A stretch of DNA of 23,170 nucleotides from an uncultured Bacilli bacterium (GTDB lineage: Bacteria > Bacillota_I > Bacilli_A > RF39 > UBA660). Below the pieces are notes generated by a model, which worked only from the letters and a program-made list of their open reading frames with translations, did not search any database and was not told the origin of the DNA. This document shows positions 6,716-13,800 of this stretch, one piece after another. Position 1 is the first letter of the stretch; the number at the start of each line of letters is the position of its first letter. Both the position numbers and the translations under genes were made by a program. The DNA is taken from NCBI GenBank assembly GCA_947625715.1, contig CANQPR010000008.1, positions 1 through 23,170 of the forward strand. Direction: 5' to 3'.

Positions 6716-7912
6716 TTATATCATCTCAACTTTCATTTTTTCTTTATTCTTTATTAATTCAATAAAATCATCTATTTCACTTTTAGTGTTATAAAAGTAA
6801 AAACTAATTCGTAAACTGTTTTTGATTCCTACTTCATTTTTTAATATTTTGGCACAGTGATTACCTGCTCTAACACAAATGTTGTATTTGTTTAAATAAT
6901 AAGCAACATCTTGACTAAATATATCATTAACATTAAAAGATATAATAGCACCATCAGCTTCAATATTTAAAATGTCTAAATAAGGAATTTTTATTAGTTT
7001 GTCTATGGCATATTTACGTAGTGATTTTTCATATTCATTTATTTTATCCATACCAATGCTTTGTAAATAATCTATGGCTTGTCCAAGGCCTATGGCTCCA
7101 GCAATATTGGGGGTTCCTGCTTCTAGGCGATGCGGTAAGTCTTTAAAATATAAGTTTTGTGGGTCATCAAATGATTCGTTCATACCTCCACCCATATTTA
7201 TGGGATCTAGTTCTTCTAAAAGTTGTTTTTTACCATATAAAACCCCTATTCCTGTTGGACCACACATTTTGTGCCCTGAAAAAGCTAAAAAATCAACATC
7301 TAAATCACATACATCAGTTTTTTTATGAGGAACACTTTGGGCACCATCCATAACGACAAAAATATTATGAGCATGAGCAAATTCAGTTATTTCTTTTATT
7401 GGTCTTTCATCACCTAAAACATTAGTAATACCCGCTAAAGCAATAAGTTTAGTTCGAGGTGTAACTGCTTTTTTAACATTTTCTAAAGTAACATAATGAT
7501 TAGCATCTAAAGGAATAAATTTAACTAGACAACCATTCGTATTTTGTAAATGAAACCATGGTAAAACATTTGATGCATGTTCACTCATAGTAATTAATAT
7601 TTCATCATTTTCTTCTAAATATTTTTTAAAAAAACCATTAGCAACCATATTTAATGATTCAGTAGTTCCGGAAGTAAAAATTATTTCTTCTACTTCACGA
7701 GCATTAATAAATTTTCGAACTTTTTCTCTTGCTAGTTCATATTCTTGGTCAGTTTTAAAAGATATATCATAATCACCACGATGAGCATTGGCACTATAAT
7801 TTTCATAATAATCATTCATTTTATCTAAAACTTGCTTAGGCTTTAGTGTTGTCGCGGCATTATCAAAATAAATTATATCTTTTTTTAACATGGGAAAATC
7901 AGATTGATTCAT
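6716..7912 (-). CDS. sufS: SufS cysteine desulfurase
   Basis: A 398-residue PLP-dependent group II cysteine desulfurase that converts cysteine to alanine and a protein persulfide for Fe-S cluster assembly. Visible motifs: NAATTLKPKQV (18-28), SGTTESLN (81-88), His112 in SEHASN, MDGAQSVPH (188-196), the PLP lysine K215 in FSGHKMCGPTG, and the persulfide Cys353 in RAGNHCAK. The last motif has Asn where many SufS proteins have His (RAGHHCA); the catalytic Cys is kept. AGGAGGTG precedes the ATG. It lies 13 bases downstream of sufD and abuts sufU. Confidence 0.95.
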   Translation of the reverse strand: MNQSDFPMLKKDIIYFDNAATTLKPKQVLDKMNDYYENYSANAHRGDYDISFKTDQEYELAREKVRKFINAREVEEIIFTSGTTESLNMVANGFFKKYLEENDEILITMSEHASNVLPWFHLQNTNGCLVKFIPLDANHYVTLENVKKAVTPRTKLIALAGITNVLGDERPIKEITEFAHAHNIFVVMDGAQSVPHKKTDVCDLDVDFLAFSGHKMCGPTGIGVLYGKKQLLEELDPINMGGGMNESFDDPQNLYFKDLPHRLEAGTPNIAGAIGLGQAIDYLQSIGMDKINEYEKSLRKYAIDKLIKIPYLDILNIEADGAIISFNVNDIFSQDVAYYLNKYNICVRAGNHCAKILKNEVGIKNSLRISFYFYNTKSEIDDFIELIKNKEKMKVEMI

Positions 7913-7925
7913 TTTTACACCTCCT

Positions 7926-8522
7926 TTATTTTAATATATGATTTAAAAAGCCTTCCATTTGGAGAGATTTAGCTTTTTTATTTTCAATACCTTTACTTTC
8001 AAGATAAAATAATTCTTCGTTGTCAAAAGATTTTATTGTAACATTGTGATTAGCTATGACATCATCTGTTAAAACAATTAATTTTGGTTCACAAATAATT
8101 TTATAATCGTCTTTTTGAAATACTTTTAATTGCGTTTTTATTTCATTTTGATAAGTATTTGGAAATATTTTTCCTAAAGTTGTGATGGTTGATAAATAAT
8201 TATTTTCTTGAATTATGCGTAGTTCAATATCACTTTTATTTTCATTGCCAAGAAGATGGTGATTTAATTGAAGTTTATTATTTGAAAATAATTTTAGACC
8301 CATTTTAATTAAACAATTAGTATTATTAGTACTAAAGATATTAATATTTCCATCAATTTGATTAAGGTTTAATATTACTTTACTATTTAATGTTATACCA
8401 TCATTTATATAGATATCTAAGGTAAAAGGAAATGTAGGAAATATCCAATTGGTAATAATCGTATCACAATCTATGATAATTTTTTCATAATCATTTTTAA
8501 TCACTATTTCTTTTTTACTCAT
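7926..8522 (-). CDS. sufD: Short SufD/SufB-family scaffold protein
   Basis: A SufBD-core protein of only 198 residues; SufD and SufB are usually above 400. It has a hydrophilic N-terminal part, a run of short beta strands (about 35-140) like the SufBD beta-helix, and a recognisable C-terminal core CEPKLIVLTDDVIANHNVTI (144-163) followed by LFYLESKGI (171-179). This matches the SufD stretch with the conserved cluster-assembly His (here His159), and Cys144 lies just before. A weak TGAGGA ribosome binding site precedes the ATG, six bases after sufC. The missing part is the N-terminal helical domain and much of the beta-helix. As the only SufB/SufD-type gene in the operon, it may act as a homodimeric scaffold with SufC; that is inference. 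Confidence 0.82.
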   Translation of the reverse strand: MSKKEIVIKNDYEKIIIDCDTIITNWIFPTFPFTLDIYINDGITLNSKVILNLNQIDGNINIFSTNNTNCLIKMGLKLFSNNKLQLNHHLLGNENKSDIELRIIQENNYLSTITTLGKIFPNTYQNEIKTQLKVFQKDDYKIICEPKLIVLTDDVIANHNVTIKSFDNEELFYLESKGIENKKAKSLQMEGFLNHILK

Positions 8523-8528
8523 AGTATC

Positions 8529-9284
8529 TTATTCCTCATTTTCTTTTTTAGTTATAATATTTGCCCCAAAATGTTCATAACCTTGTTCTAATATTTCTTT
8601 TAACAAAGAATTTTTACCCGTTTTTAAAATGGTATTATTCATTATTAAATGAACATAATCAGGTTTTAATAAATTTAATAAGGTTGGTTGATGAGTAACA
8701 ATTAAAAGAGCACAATTACTAGTTTTTTGATATTCTTTAATAGTTTTAGAGACAATTTTAATCGCATCGATATCTAAACCAGAGTCTACTTCATCTAAAA
8801 TAATTAATTTAGGTTTTAAAAATAACATTCCTAATAATTCATTTTTCTTTTTTTCACCACCACTCATAGATACGTTTACTTCACGATGAATAAAAGATTT
8901 AGGAAGTTTTAATTGTTCACAATAAGTATTACATAATTTATTAAATTTAAAAATATCTAAAGGTTCATTCTTTTCGTTTAAGGCACTTCTTAATAACTCG
9001 GCATTGCTAATACCTTCTATTTCCATGGGATTTTGAGATAAATAAAAGATTCCCATCTTTGCTATTTCATCAGTATTAGCATTAGTAATGTTTTTATTTA
9101 AAAATAAAATAGTTCCACTTTTTTCTAAACTATAATGATTTAATATAGCTTTACAAATAGTGCTTTTACCAGCTCCATTGGGGCCCATTAAAGCATGAAT
9201 TTCGCCTGGTTTTATTTCTAAATTTATATCATGTAATAATTCGTTATTAGAAACTTTAATAGTTAAATTATTAATTTTTAACAT
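8529..9284 (-). CDS. sufC: SufC, ABC-type ATPase of the Fe-S assembly scaffold
   Basis: A 251-residue soluble ABC ATPase of normal SufC length that drives conformational change in the SufBD scaffold. Motifs: Walker A GPNGAGKST (34-42), Q-loop YLSQNP (81-86), the SufC-type signature SMSGGEKKKNE (139-149), Walker B LIILDEVDSGLD (160-171) and the H-loop His198 in VTHQP. The ATG at 9284 has GGTGAT upstream. It is the first gene of the operon behind the promoter at 9302-9330 and is followed six bases later by the short sufD. Confidence 0.95.
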   Translation of the reverse strand: MLKINNLTIKVSNNELLHDINLEIKPGEIHALMGPNGAGKSTICKAILNHYSLEKSGTILFLNKNITNANTDEIAKMGIFYLSQNPMEIEGISNAELLRSALNEKNEPLDIFKFNKLCNTYCEQLKLPKSFIHREVNVSMSGGEKKKNELLGMLFLKPKLIILDEVDSGLDIDAIKIVSKTIKEYQKTSNCALLIVTHQPTLLNLLKPDYVHLIMNNTILKTGKNSLLKEILEQGYEHFGANIITKKENEE

Positions 9285-9301
9285 CCGAAATCACCGCCTA
9301 T

Positions 9302-9330
9302 ATTTTATCAAATAGACTTATTTAAATCAA
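9302..9330 (-). promoter_or_regulatory. Promoter of the sufCDSU operon
   Basis: TTGATT (9325-9330) and TAAAAT (9302-9307) are separated by 17 bases, with the predicted start about 10 bases before the sufC ribosome binding site. Confidence 0.65.
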
Positions 9331-9352
9331 TATAGCTATTTAATTAAAGTTT

Positions 9353-9802
9353 TTAATAAAGTTCATGATTATAACTTTCAAGTAATTCTTGACATTTTTT
9401 ATTTTCAATTTGATGAATTTCTAAAATATCTTGCTCTTTATTTTCTAAATAATTGTATATCATATCATCTCTAAAGCCAATTTTGGCAACTTCTTTTCTA
9501 TTGGTTGCAAAATAAATTTTTTTGATATTACCCCAAATAATTGCTGATAAACACATCGGACAAGGTTCACTAGTGGTATATATAATACAATCAGTTAAAT
9601 CATGAGTATTTAATCTTTTACAGGCATCACGAATAGCCATTATTTCAGCATGGGCCGTTGGGTCTTTTTCTTTTAAAACTTTATTATTTCCATAACCAAT
9701 TATTTTGTTATCTTTAACGACAACTGCTCCAAATGGACCACCTTCCAAATTTTTAACTCCTAAATTAGCAAGTTCTATTGCTTTATCAAAATATTTATTC
9801 AA
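9353..9802 (-). CDS. guaD: Guanine deaminase-like nucleoside/base deaminase
   Basis: A zinc-dependent cytidine-deaminase-fold enzyme of about 149 residues, closest in recalled sequence to Bacillus GuaD, which deaminates guanine to xanthine. The zinc site is intact: the HAE motif (about His51/Glu53) in DPTAHAEIMAIRDAC and PCPMC (Cys81/Cys84) in TSEPCPMCLSAIIW. The N-terminal GGPFGAVVVKDNKII and the C-terminal GFRDDMIY also fit. The frame is open to 9850, but a -10 element lies at 9821-9826, so upstream Met codons would be at or before the transcript start. TTG at 9802 is preceded by GAGATGAT and aligns with the family start; ATG at 9811 is the alternative. It is a monocistronic gene. A tRNA adenosine deaminase (TadA) role is less likely because the C-terminal region does not fit. 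Confidence 0.8.
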   Translation of the reverse strand: MNKYFDKAIELANLGVKNLEGGPFGAVVVKDNKIIGYGNNKVLKEKDPTAHAEIMAIRDACKRLNTHDLTDCIIYTTSEPCPMCLSAIIWGNIKKIYFATNRKEVAKIGFRDDMIYNYLENKEQDILEIHQIENKKCQELLESYNHELY

Positions 9803-9820
9803 TTTAATCATCTCTTTATT

Positions 9821-9850
9821 AGTATAGCAAATAAAACTATTAAAAGCCAA
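9821..9850 (-). promoter_or_regulatory. Promoter of the guaD-like gene
   Basis: TTGGCT (9845-9850) and TATACT (9821-9826) are separated by 18 bases. The -35 is also the 3' arm of the terminator hairpin of the upstream gene. The predicted transcript start near 9814 leaves a very short leader, which decides the TTG start at 9802. Confidence 0.5.
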
Positions 9851-9872
9851 TACTTAAATATAATCTTGGCTT
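9844..9872 (-). terminator. Terminator-like hairpin after the frameshifted gene
   Basis: AAGCCAA pairs with TTGGCTT (7 pairs) around a 15-base AT-rich loop, followed on the minus strand by only a weak T stretch. It lies 11 bases after the stop codon of the 9884 gene. Confidence 0.45.
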
Positions 9873-9883
9873 ATAGAACTATT

Positions 9884-10509
9884 TTAATTTTTAATTTTTT
9901 CAATATTTAACGTTCTTACTATCTCTAAAAATTCTTTTGTATCTTCTTTTCCAAGGCCATTATTAATAAATGCTATATTAGGATTTAATTCATAAAATGA
10001 TATATCACTCCATATTGGTTCACCATAATAACCAATTGTTGCTGTAATTCCATTATTTAAAGTAATTTCTTCGATAGTTCTTCCTGTGCCACATACACTA
10101 AAAGAGTTATTATATAAATTTAATGTTGCATATTTATCTTGTGAATTTTTATATAATTTTAAAGCAAATTTACTATCTTCAAAAGTCATCTCTTCATAAT
10201 GCCAATTTTTTAATATGCTTAATTCAATTATTGTATTATCAATTGTTTTTGAATATTTTTCTTCACTAAATTCTTCTTTAATAGAACAAGCGAATTTTGT
10301 CTTTTTCCAAGTAGTAACTTTTTCATTATTACAATGATAATGATTCACAAATATTCCTTTATCAATATAATCAATAGTTCCTCCATCAAGATTGTCTTTT
10401 ATTTTTAATAATGGACTATTATTAAAAATTTTAGCTTGTAAAGTATCAACTACAATAATTCCTACCCAACGCCTAAAATAATTAAAATAATTTTTAGAAC
10501 TTTTTTCAA
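9884..10509 (-). pseudogene. Hypothetical membrane-anchored or exported protein with a -1 frameshift near its N-terminus
   Basis: The body (from IIVVDTLQAKIF to the C-terminus, about 190 residues) has no family I can name with certainty. The open frame extends to an ATG at 10570, but that start has no ribosome binding site and its first 35 codons translate through a strong GGAGGTG. That site (10518-10524) sits 8 bases before a TTG at 10509, whose frame encodes the hydrophobic MKKVLKIILIILGVG and then stops at TAG. Restoring one base beside the GGG at 10465-10467 joins it in frame as GVGVGIIVVDTLQAK, an ideal N-terminal membrane or signal segment. The distance 9884-10509 is 626 bases, one short of a multiple of three. 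So this is a one-base deletion, a sequencing error, or an OFF state. The intact protein would be 208 residues with conserved-looking Cys residues in NHYHCN, FAC and VCGTG. Confidence 0.7.
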
Positions 10510-10517
10510 ATAATCTA

Positions 10518-10524
10518 CACCTCC
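10518..10524 (-). promoter_or_regulatory. Ribosome binding site that fixes the start of the frameshifted gene
   Basis: GGAGGTG on the minus strand, 8 bases from the TTG at 10509. It lies inside the longest open frame, which argues against the ATG at 10570 as the natural start. Confidence 0.75.
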
Positions 10525-10599
10525 ATAAAATTACAATTAAATAGCGAACTATAATTTTAAAAAAACTCATTATTACATAATGCCACTTCTTAGTATTAT

Positions 10600-10628
10600 T
10601 TTACAATAATATCCCCTAATCATGTCAA
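10600..10628 (-). promoter_or_regulatory. Promoter of the 9884-10509 gene (related to the G-tract promoters, degenerate copy 3)
   Basis: TTGACA (10623-10628) and TGTAAA (10600-10605) are separated by 17 bases. The region 10591-10628 aligns without gaps to 17-53: the sequence through the -10 differs at one base, while the G10 tract is replaced by an 11-base segment holding only GGGG. The leader to the TTG start is about 85 bases long. Confidence 0.65.
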
Positions 10629-10687
10629 TATTTATTAAAAAATTTTTATACAAATTTTAATTTGAATGGATTAGAAAATGTTTCGTT

Positions 10688-10716
10688 AAAAAAAATCTAG
10701 CTTTTAAGCTAAATTT
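10688..10716 (-). terminator. Terminator of the beta-helix surface protein gene
   Basis: AAATTTAGCTT pairs with AAGCTAGATTT (one mismatch) and is followed on the minus strand by a run of eight T. It lies 10 bases after the stop codon at 10727. Confidence 0.75.
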
Positions 10717-10726
10717 TATTAATATT

Positions 10727-12634
10727 TTAATATGCATTACCTGCATAATTTGATGGCGAATTTCCAGATACAGTTGTACCACTTCGGTAATAACTTCCAC
10801 TAGAATAAATTCCTCCTCCACATGAACTTCCACCTTTACATGTATTATTTTGAACATATCCTCCTGTTAGTCTTACCGTTGCATCATAACTATTTATTCC
10901 GCCACCATATGTTTGAGCTGTATTTTCACTTATCGTTCCTCCTGTCATTTCAAACTTACTTGGACTTATTACCATTACTCCTCCTCCAGCACCTGATGAA
11001 GTATTTTTTCTTATTGTTCCACCACTCATATAAAATGTGCCTCCTACTTGTAAACAAACTCCTCCTCCATTATTATTGTTTTCAATCGTTCCCTTTTTTA
11101 AATAAAAAGTTCCACCTCTTACTTCTATTCCTGCTCCACCACCAGTATTATTACTAACTAATACATCTCCATCAATAGTTAGTACACTTTCACTATTTGT
11201 TTCAAAGCATATTCCACTTCCAACATCATTAGAAGTATTTTCACTAATTGTTCCTTTAGTTATTGTTAAATTTGCGTTTTCGGAAATATATAATCCCCCT
11301 CCTTTGTTTGATGACTTATTATTAATAAATGAACCCCCATTGATTGTGACAGTTGCATTTTTCAATACTTGTATACCACCGCCATTTCCGGATGCAATGT
11401 TATTTTCAATTGTTCCACCATTAATATTTATTATTCCATAATTAGTTGCTCTTACTCCTGCACCAGTAGTAGATGTGTTATTTTTTATGGTTGTTCCTTC
11501 TTCGATTGTTATGGTTCCATGATTAACACTTATTCCGCCTCCATTATTTTTTACGGTGTTATTTGCTATGACAATATTATCTTTTAATGTTAAGTTGGGT
11601 GCTTCATCTTTATTTTTGGCGCTCATTTGAATTCCACCACCATTATCTCCAGTTGATTCATTATAACTTATTTCACCACCACTTAAAGTGCCTGTTACTA
11701 GACCATATAAATCTAATCCTCCTCCGGCTGATTTAGATTTATTTTTGGTAATTAGTCCTCCTGTCATTTCAAAGGTTATTGGCGTTGTTGAGTTATTTAC
11801 ATACATTCCCCCAGCATTTTTTCCAGTTGTTTCTGATGTTGTATTATTGGTTATTGTTCCCCCTTCAAATTTGGTATTACTTGTACTATATACTCCTCCT
11901 CCTTCATTGGTGGCGGTATTATTTTCTACTAAACAATCTTTTATAGTTAGACTACCATTGGCATTTACAAATATACCTCCTCCATTATATGCTGTGTTTT
12001 CTTTTATAGTGGCTCCATTAATTATTACATCACTACTTTCTGTGTATACTCCGCCACCTTTTCTTGTTGTTTCTTCACTTGAATTATTTATAGCATTTTC
12101 AATTATAGTTCCCTCATTTAAATTTAATTTGGAATTATATACATTTATCATTGGTTTAGTGGAATTAACTTTTTGGCCATTTACAATTACATTTTCTAAA
12201 CTTAACTCATTTTGATTATTTACTTCTATTACTCCGTTTGTTGTTAGACTACTTCCTCTTTGAATTTCATAGGTACTTCCTTCACTAGTTATTATTACTT
12301 TTTTATTAGAGGTCGTTAAATTTTGAACTTGATTTACTACTATGTTACTTAATAACTTTATTGTTCCTTCATCTTTTATCTTGTCATAGGCTTTTTGAAT
12401 TGTTAGATAGGGATTTGTTTTTGTTCCATTTCCTGTCGTATCACTACCTTTACTTGATACATAGTAATTTGCTTCATATATAAAGTTTCCCTCCATCACT
12501 TTGAAACTTTTATTTACTTTGAAATTTGCAAATGACTTACCTACTATTACTATACCTATTAATAAAACAATAATTGCTAATATTATTACTACTTTTTTAC
12601 TTTTCTTTTTTTCTTTATATTGATTTAATTTCAT
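10727..12634 (-). CDS. Large N-terminally anchored beta-helix surface protein with Pmp-like GGGI/NN repeats
   Basis: A 635-residue protein. A Lys-rich start (1-14) precedes one membrane segment (about 15-36), then SFANFKVNKSFKVMEGNF, a juxtamembrane style common in exported proteins of this group. YYVSSKGSDTTGNGT then KNPYLTIQKAYDKI-like sequence is the entry cap of a right-handed parallel beta-helix (pectate-lyase-like fold). From about residue 135 to the C-terminus at least fifteen rungs repeat a pattern of NNTA/NNTS, then GGGI or GGGV, then a short strand such as TITIEEG or KFEMTGG. This pairing resembles the GGAI/FxxN repeats of chlamydial polymorphic membrane proteins. There is no LPXTG or other C-terminal sorting motif. 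The sequence is unusually rich in Gly, Asn and Thr compared with neighbours. Its promoter carries a G8 tract in the spacer, and GGAGG lies 13 bases from the ATG inside an inverted repeat. The function is likely adhesion or host interaction, inferred from fold and regulation only. Confidence 0.88.
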   Translation of the reverse strand: MKLNQYKEKKKSKKVVIILAIIVLLIGIVIVGKSFANFKVNKSFKVMEGNFIYEANYYVSSKGSDTTGNGTKTNPYLTIQKAYDKIKDEGTIKLLSNIVVNQVQNLTTSNKKVIITSEGSTYEIQRGSSLTTNGVIEVNNQNELSLENVIVNGQKVNSTKPMINVYNSKLNLNEGTIIENAINNSSEETTRKGGGVYTESSDVIINGATIKENTAYNGGGIFVNANGSLTIKDCLVENNTATNEGGGVYSTSNTKFEGGTITNNTTSETTGKNAGGMYVNNSTTPITFEMTGGLITKNKSKSAGGGLDLYGLVTGTLSGGEISYNESTGDNGGGIQMSAKNKDEAPNLTLKDNIVIANNTVKNNGGGISVNHGTITIEEGTTIKNNTSTTGAGVRATNYGIININGGTIENNIASGNGGGIQVLKNATVTINGGSFINNKSSNKGGGLYISENANLTITKGTISENTSNDVGSGICFETNSESVLTIDGDVLVSNNTGGGAGIEVRGGTFYLKKGTIENNNNGGGVCLQVGGTFYMSGGTIRKNTSSGAGGGVMVISPSKFEMTGGTISENTAQTYGGGINSYDATVRLTGGYVQNNTCKGGSSCGGGIYSSGSYYRSGTTVSGNSPSNYAGNAY

Positions 12635-12635
12635 A

Positions 12636-12667
12636 AATAAAAGAAGACCTCCGTATCTTCTTTTATT
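12636..12667 (-). repeat. 12-bp perfect inverted repeat with the ribosome binding site in its loop
   Basis: AATAAAAGAAGA and TCTTCTTTTATT flank the 8-base segment TACGGAGG (minus strand). The 3' arm ends one base before the ATG of the beta-helix gene. The 5' arm overlaps the -10 hexamer, so the RNA may contain only the inner 5 or so pairs (GAAGA/TCTTC) if transcription starts near 12658. It could instead be a terminator for the upstream glycosyltransferase gene, since A4 and T4 flank the GC-containing stem. Confidence 0.75.
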
Positions 12668-12694
12668 ATATTATAAATACCCCCCCCGTGTCAA
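12665..12694 (-). promoter_or_regulatory. Promoter of the beta-helix gene with a G8 tract in its spacer (candidate phase-variable promoter, copy 2)
   Basis: Perfect TTGACA (12689-12694) and perfect TATAAT (12665-12670) are separated by 18 bases, eight of which are G (12680-12687). A second TATAAT overlaps at 12670-12675, but its 13-base spacing is too short at this tract length. Losing one G gives the optimal 17. The -35 and its flank (CATTGACAC before the G run, TATT after it) are identical to copy 1. Confidence 0.8.
12680..12687 (-). repeat. G8 homopolymer (C8 on the plus strand)
   Basis: Eight consecutive G on the minus strand lie between the -35 and -10 of the beta-helix gene promoter. 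It is the second-longest G/C run in the window after the G10 at 37-46. Confidence 0.9.
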
Positions 12695-12699
12695 TGTTT

Positions 12700-13704
12700 T
12701 TAATTAAACTTAAATATTTTTTGGGCTAAATGGTATCCTGGAACACTTATAACTTTTGGTAATTTACAGAAACCTGATACCGAAATATGACATATTTTGT
12801 ATAATCGATAATTCTTTTCCTTTAAATAATTCCATAATTGTTCTTTTTTTAAATCGTGTTCTTTGGTGTTGGCAACTTGTAAAAGAATAGTGGAAACACT
12901 CATCATTATATCAATATAATGAATTAAATATTTTGCACATCTTTTATTAGTTTCCCAATAATCATAAGGGTTATAAAAATCAATCATCATTTTAGTTATT
13001 TTTATTTGTTGATCAATTCTTTTTATCATTGTACTTTCATTAACTGATTGGTCTACCCGACCAATGAAATAACGATAAAAATTGACATTTAAATAATACA
13101 TTGTTTTAACTTTAGGTAAAGGATAATAAACAAATATATTATCAACATAAAAAGTATTTTCTGGTAAATGAATTTTAGTACTTCTTAAAAATTTTGTATT
13201 ATATATTACTGAATGCATTAATAAATAAGCACTTTTTTTGAAATTACCTACTTCATCCCAACCAAAAACTTTATTTTCTGGAAGCGTTTTAGTATATTTT
13301 ATAGGTTTAGGTTTTTTGCCTTCTTTTTCATAGACATAGTTTACAACCATCATATCTATTAATTTATTTTCTTTTTGTAATTTTTTTAAAGTTGCAATAA
13401 CTTTTAATAAGGAATCTTTATCAACCCAATCATCGGAATCAACGACCTTATAATATAAGCCTGTAGCAAGTTCTAAGCCTTTATTAACTCCAGAACCATG
13501 GCCAGCATTTTCTTTATGAATAGCTTTAATAATACCGGGATATTTTTTTTCATATTCATCAGCTATATCTTTGGTATGGTCTTTGCTACCATCATTTATT
13601 ATTAATATTTCTATATCATCTTTTGCTACTAATAATGAATCTATACAATGCCTCATATAATTTTCCGAATTATAACAAGGAATTGCAAATGTAATTAATT
13701 TCAT
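12700..13704 (-). CDS. Family 2 glycosyltransferase (GT-A fold, non-processive type)
   Basis: A 334-residue glycosyltransferase of the kind found in exopolysaccharide, teichoic-acid and capsule clusters. The N-terminal GT-A domain starts ITFAIPCYNSENYMRHCIDSLL, has LIINDGSKDHT (35-44) and the metal-binding DSDDWVD (89-95), with NAGHGSGVNKGLELATG (66-82) between them. Unlike the enzyme at 89-1312 it has no clear membrane segments and no QxxRW, so it probably adds single sugars. The C-terminal 200 residues are less conserved and rich in aromatic and basic residues. TAGAGGT precedes the ATG. It has its own promoter (13728-13756) and is followed by the G-tract promoter of the beta-helix gene. Glycosylation of that neighbour protein is possible but unproven. 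Confidence 0.88.
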   Translation of the reverse strand: MKLITFAIPCYNSENYMRHCIDSLLVAKDDIEILIINDGSKDHTKDIADEYEKKYPGIIKAIHKENAGHGSGVNKGLELATGLYYKVVDSDDWVDKDSLLKVIATLKKLQKENKLIDMMVVNYVYEKEGKKPKPIKYTKTLPENKVFGWDEVGNFKKSAYLLMHSVIYNTKFLRSTKIHLPENTFYVDNIFVYYPLPKVKTMYYLNVNFYRYFIGRVDQSVNESTMIKRIDQQIKITKMMIDFYNPYDYWETNKRCAKYLIHYIDIMMSVSTILLQVANTKEHDLKKEQLWNYLKEKNYRLYKICHISVSGFCKLPKVISVPGYHLAQKIFKFN

Positions 13705-13727
13705 ATTCTACCTCTATTTCTATAAAT

Positions 13728-13756
13728 ATTATATTAAATATTACATTTTTTTTCAA
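13728..13756 (-). promoter_or_regulatory. Promoter of the 12700-13704 glycosyltransferase
   Basis: TTGAAA (13751-13756) and a perfect TATAAT (13728-13733) are separated by 17 bases. The -35 runs into an A8 stretch, so the spacer also starts with a homopolymer, but A runs are common in this DNA. Confidence 0.75.
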
Positions 13757-13769
13757 TCTATCAAATATG

Positions 13770-13797
13770 AAAAAAGATAGCTAACTAGCTATCAAAA
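13770..13797 (-). terminator. Terminator of ftsK
   Basis: GATAGCTA and TAGCTATC (13776-13793) form a near-continuous palindrome, flanked on the minus strand by TTTT before and TTTTTT after. It lies eight bases after the ftsK stop codon. Confidence 0.8.
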
Positions 13798-13800
13798 TTA

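Noticed and set aside
10657..10857. 66-codon minus-strand frame overlapping the end of the beta-helix gene
   Set aside because: Out-of-frame reading of the repeat codons and the terminator; no start signals.
11688..12215. 175-codon plus-strand frame opposite the beta-helix gene
   Set aside because: It is a shadow of the Gly/Asn/Thr repeats on the other strand (Pro/Val/Ile-rich). It has no ribosome binding site, and the minus-strand protein has a clear repeat structure.
10727..12634. Beta-helix gene as a recent transfer from Chlamydia because of Pmp-like repeats
   Set aside because: The N-terminal anchor, codon use and AT-rich codons fit the host. GGxI/NN rungs can arise in any beta-helix protein by convergence.
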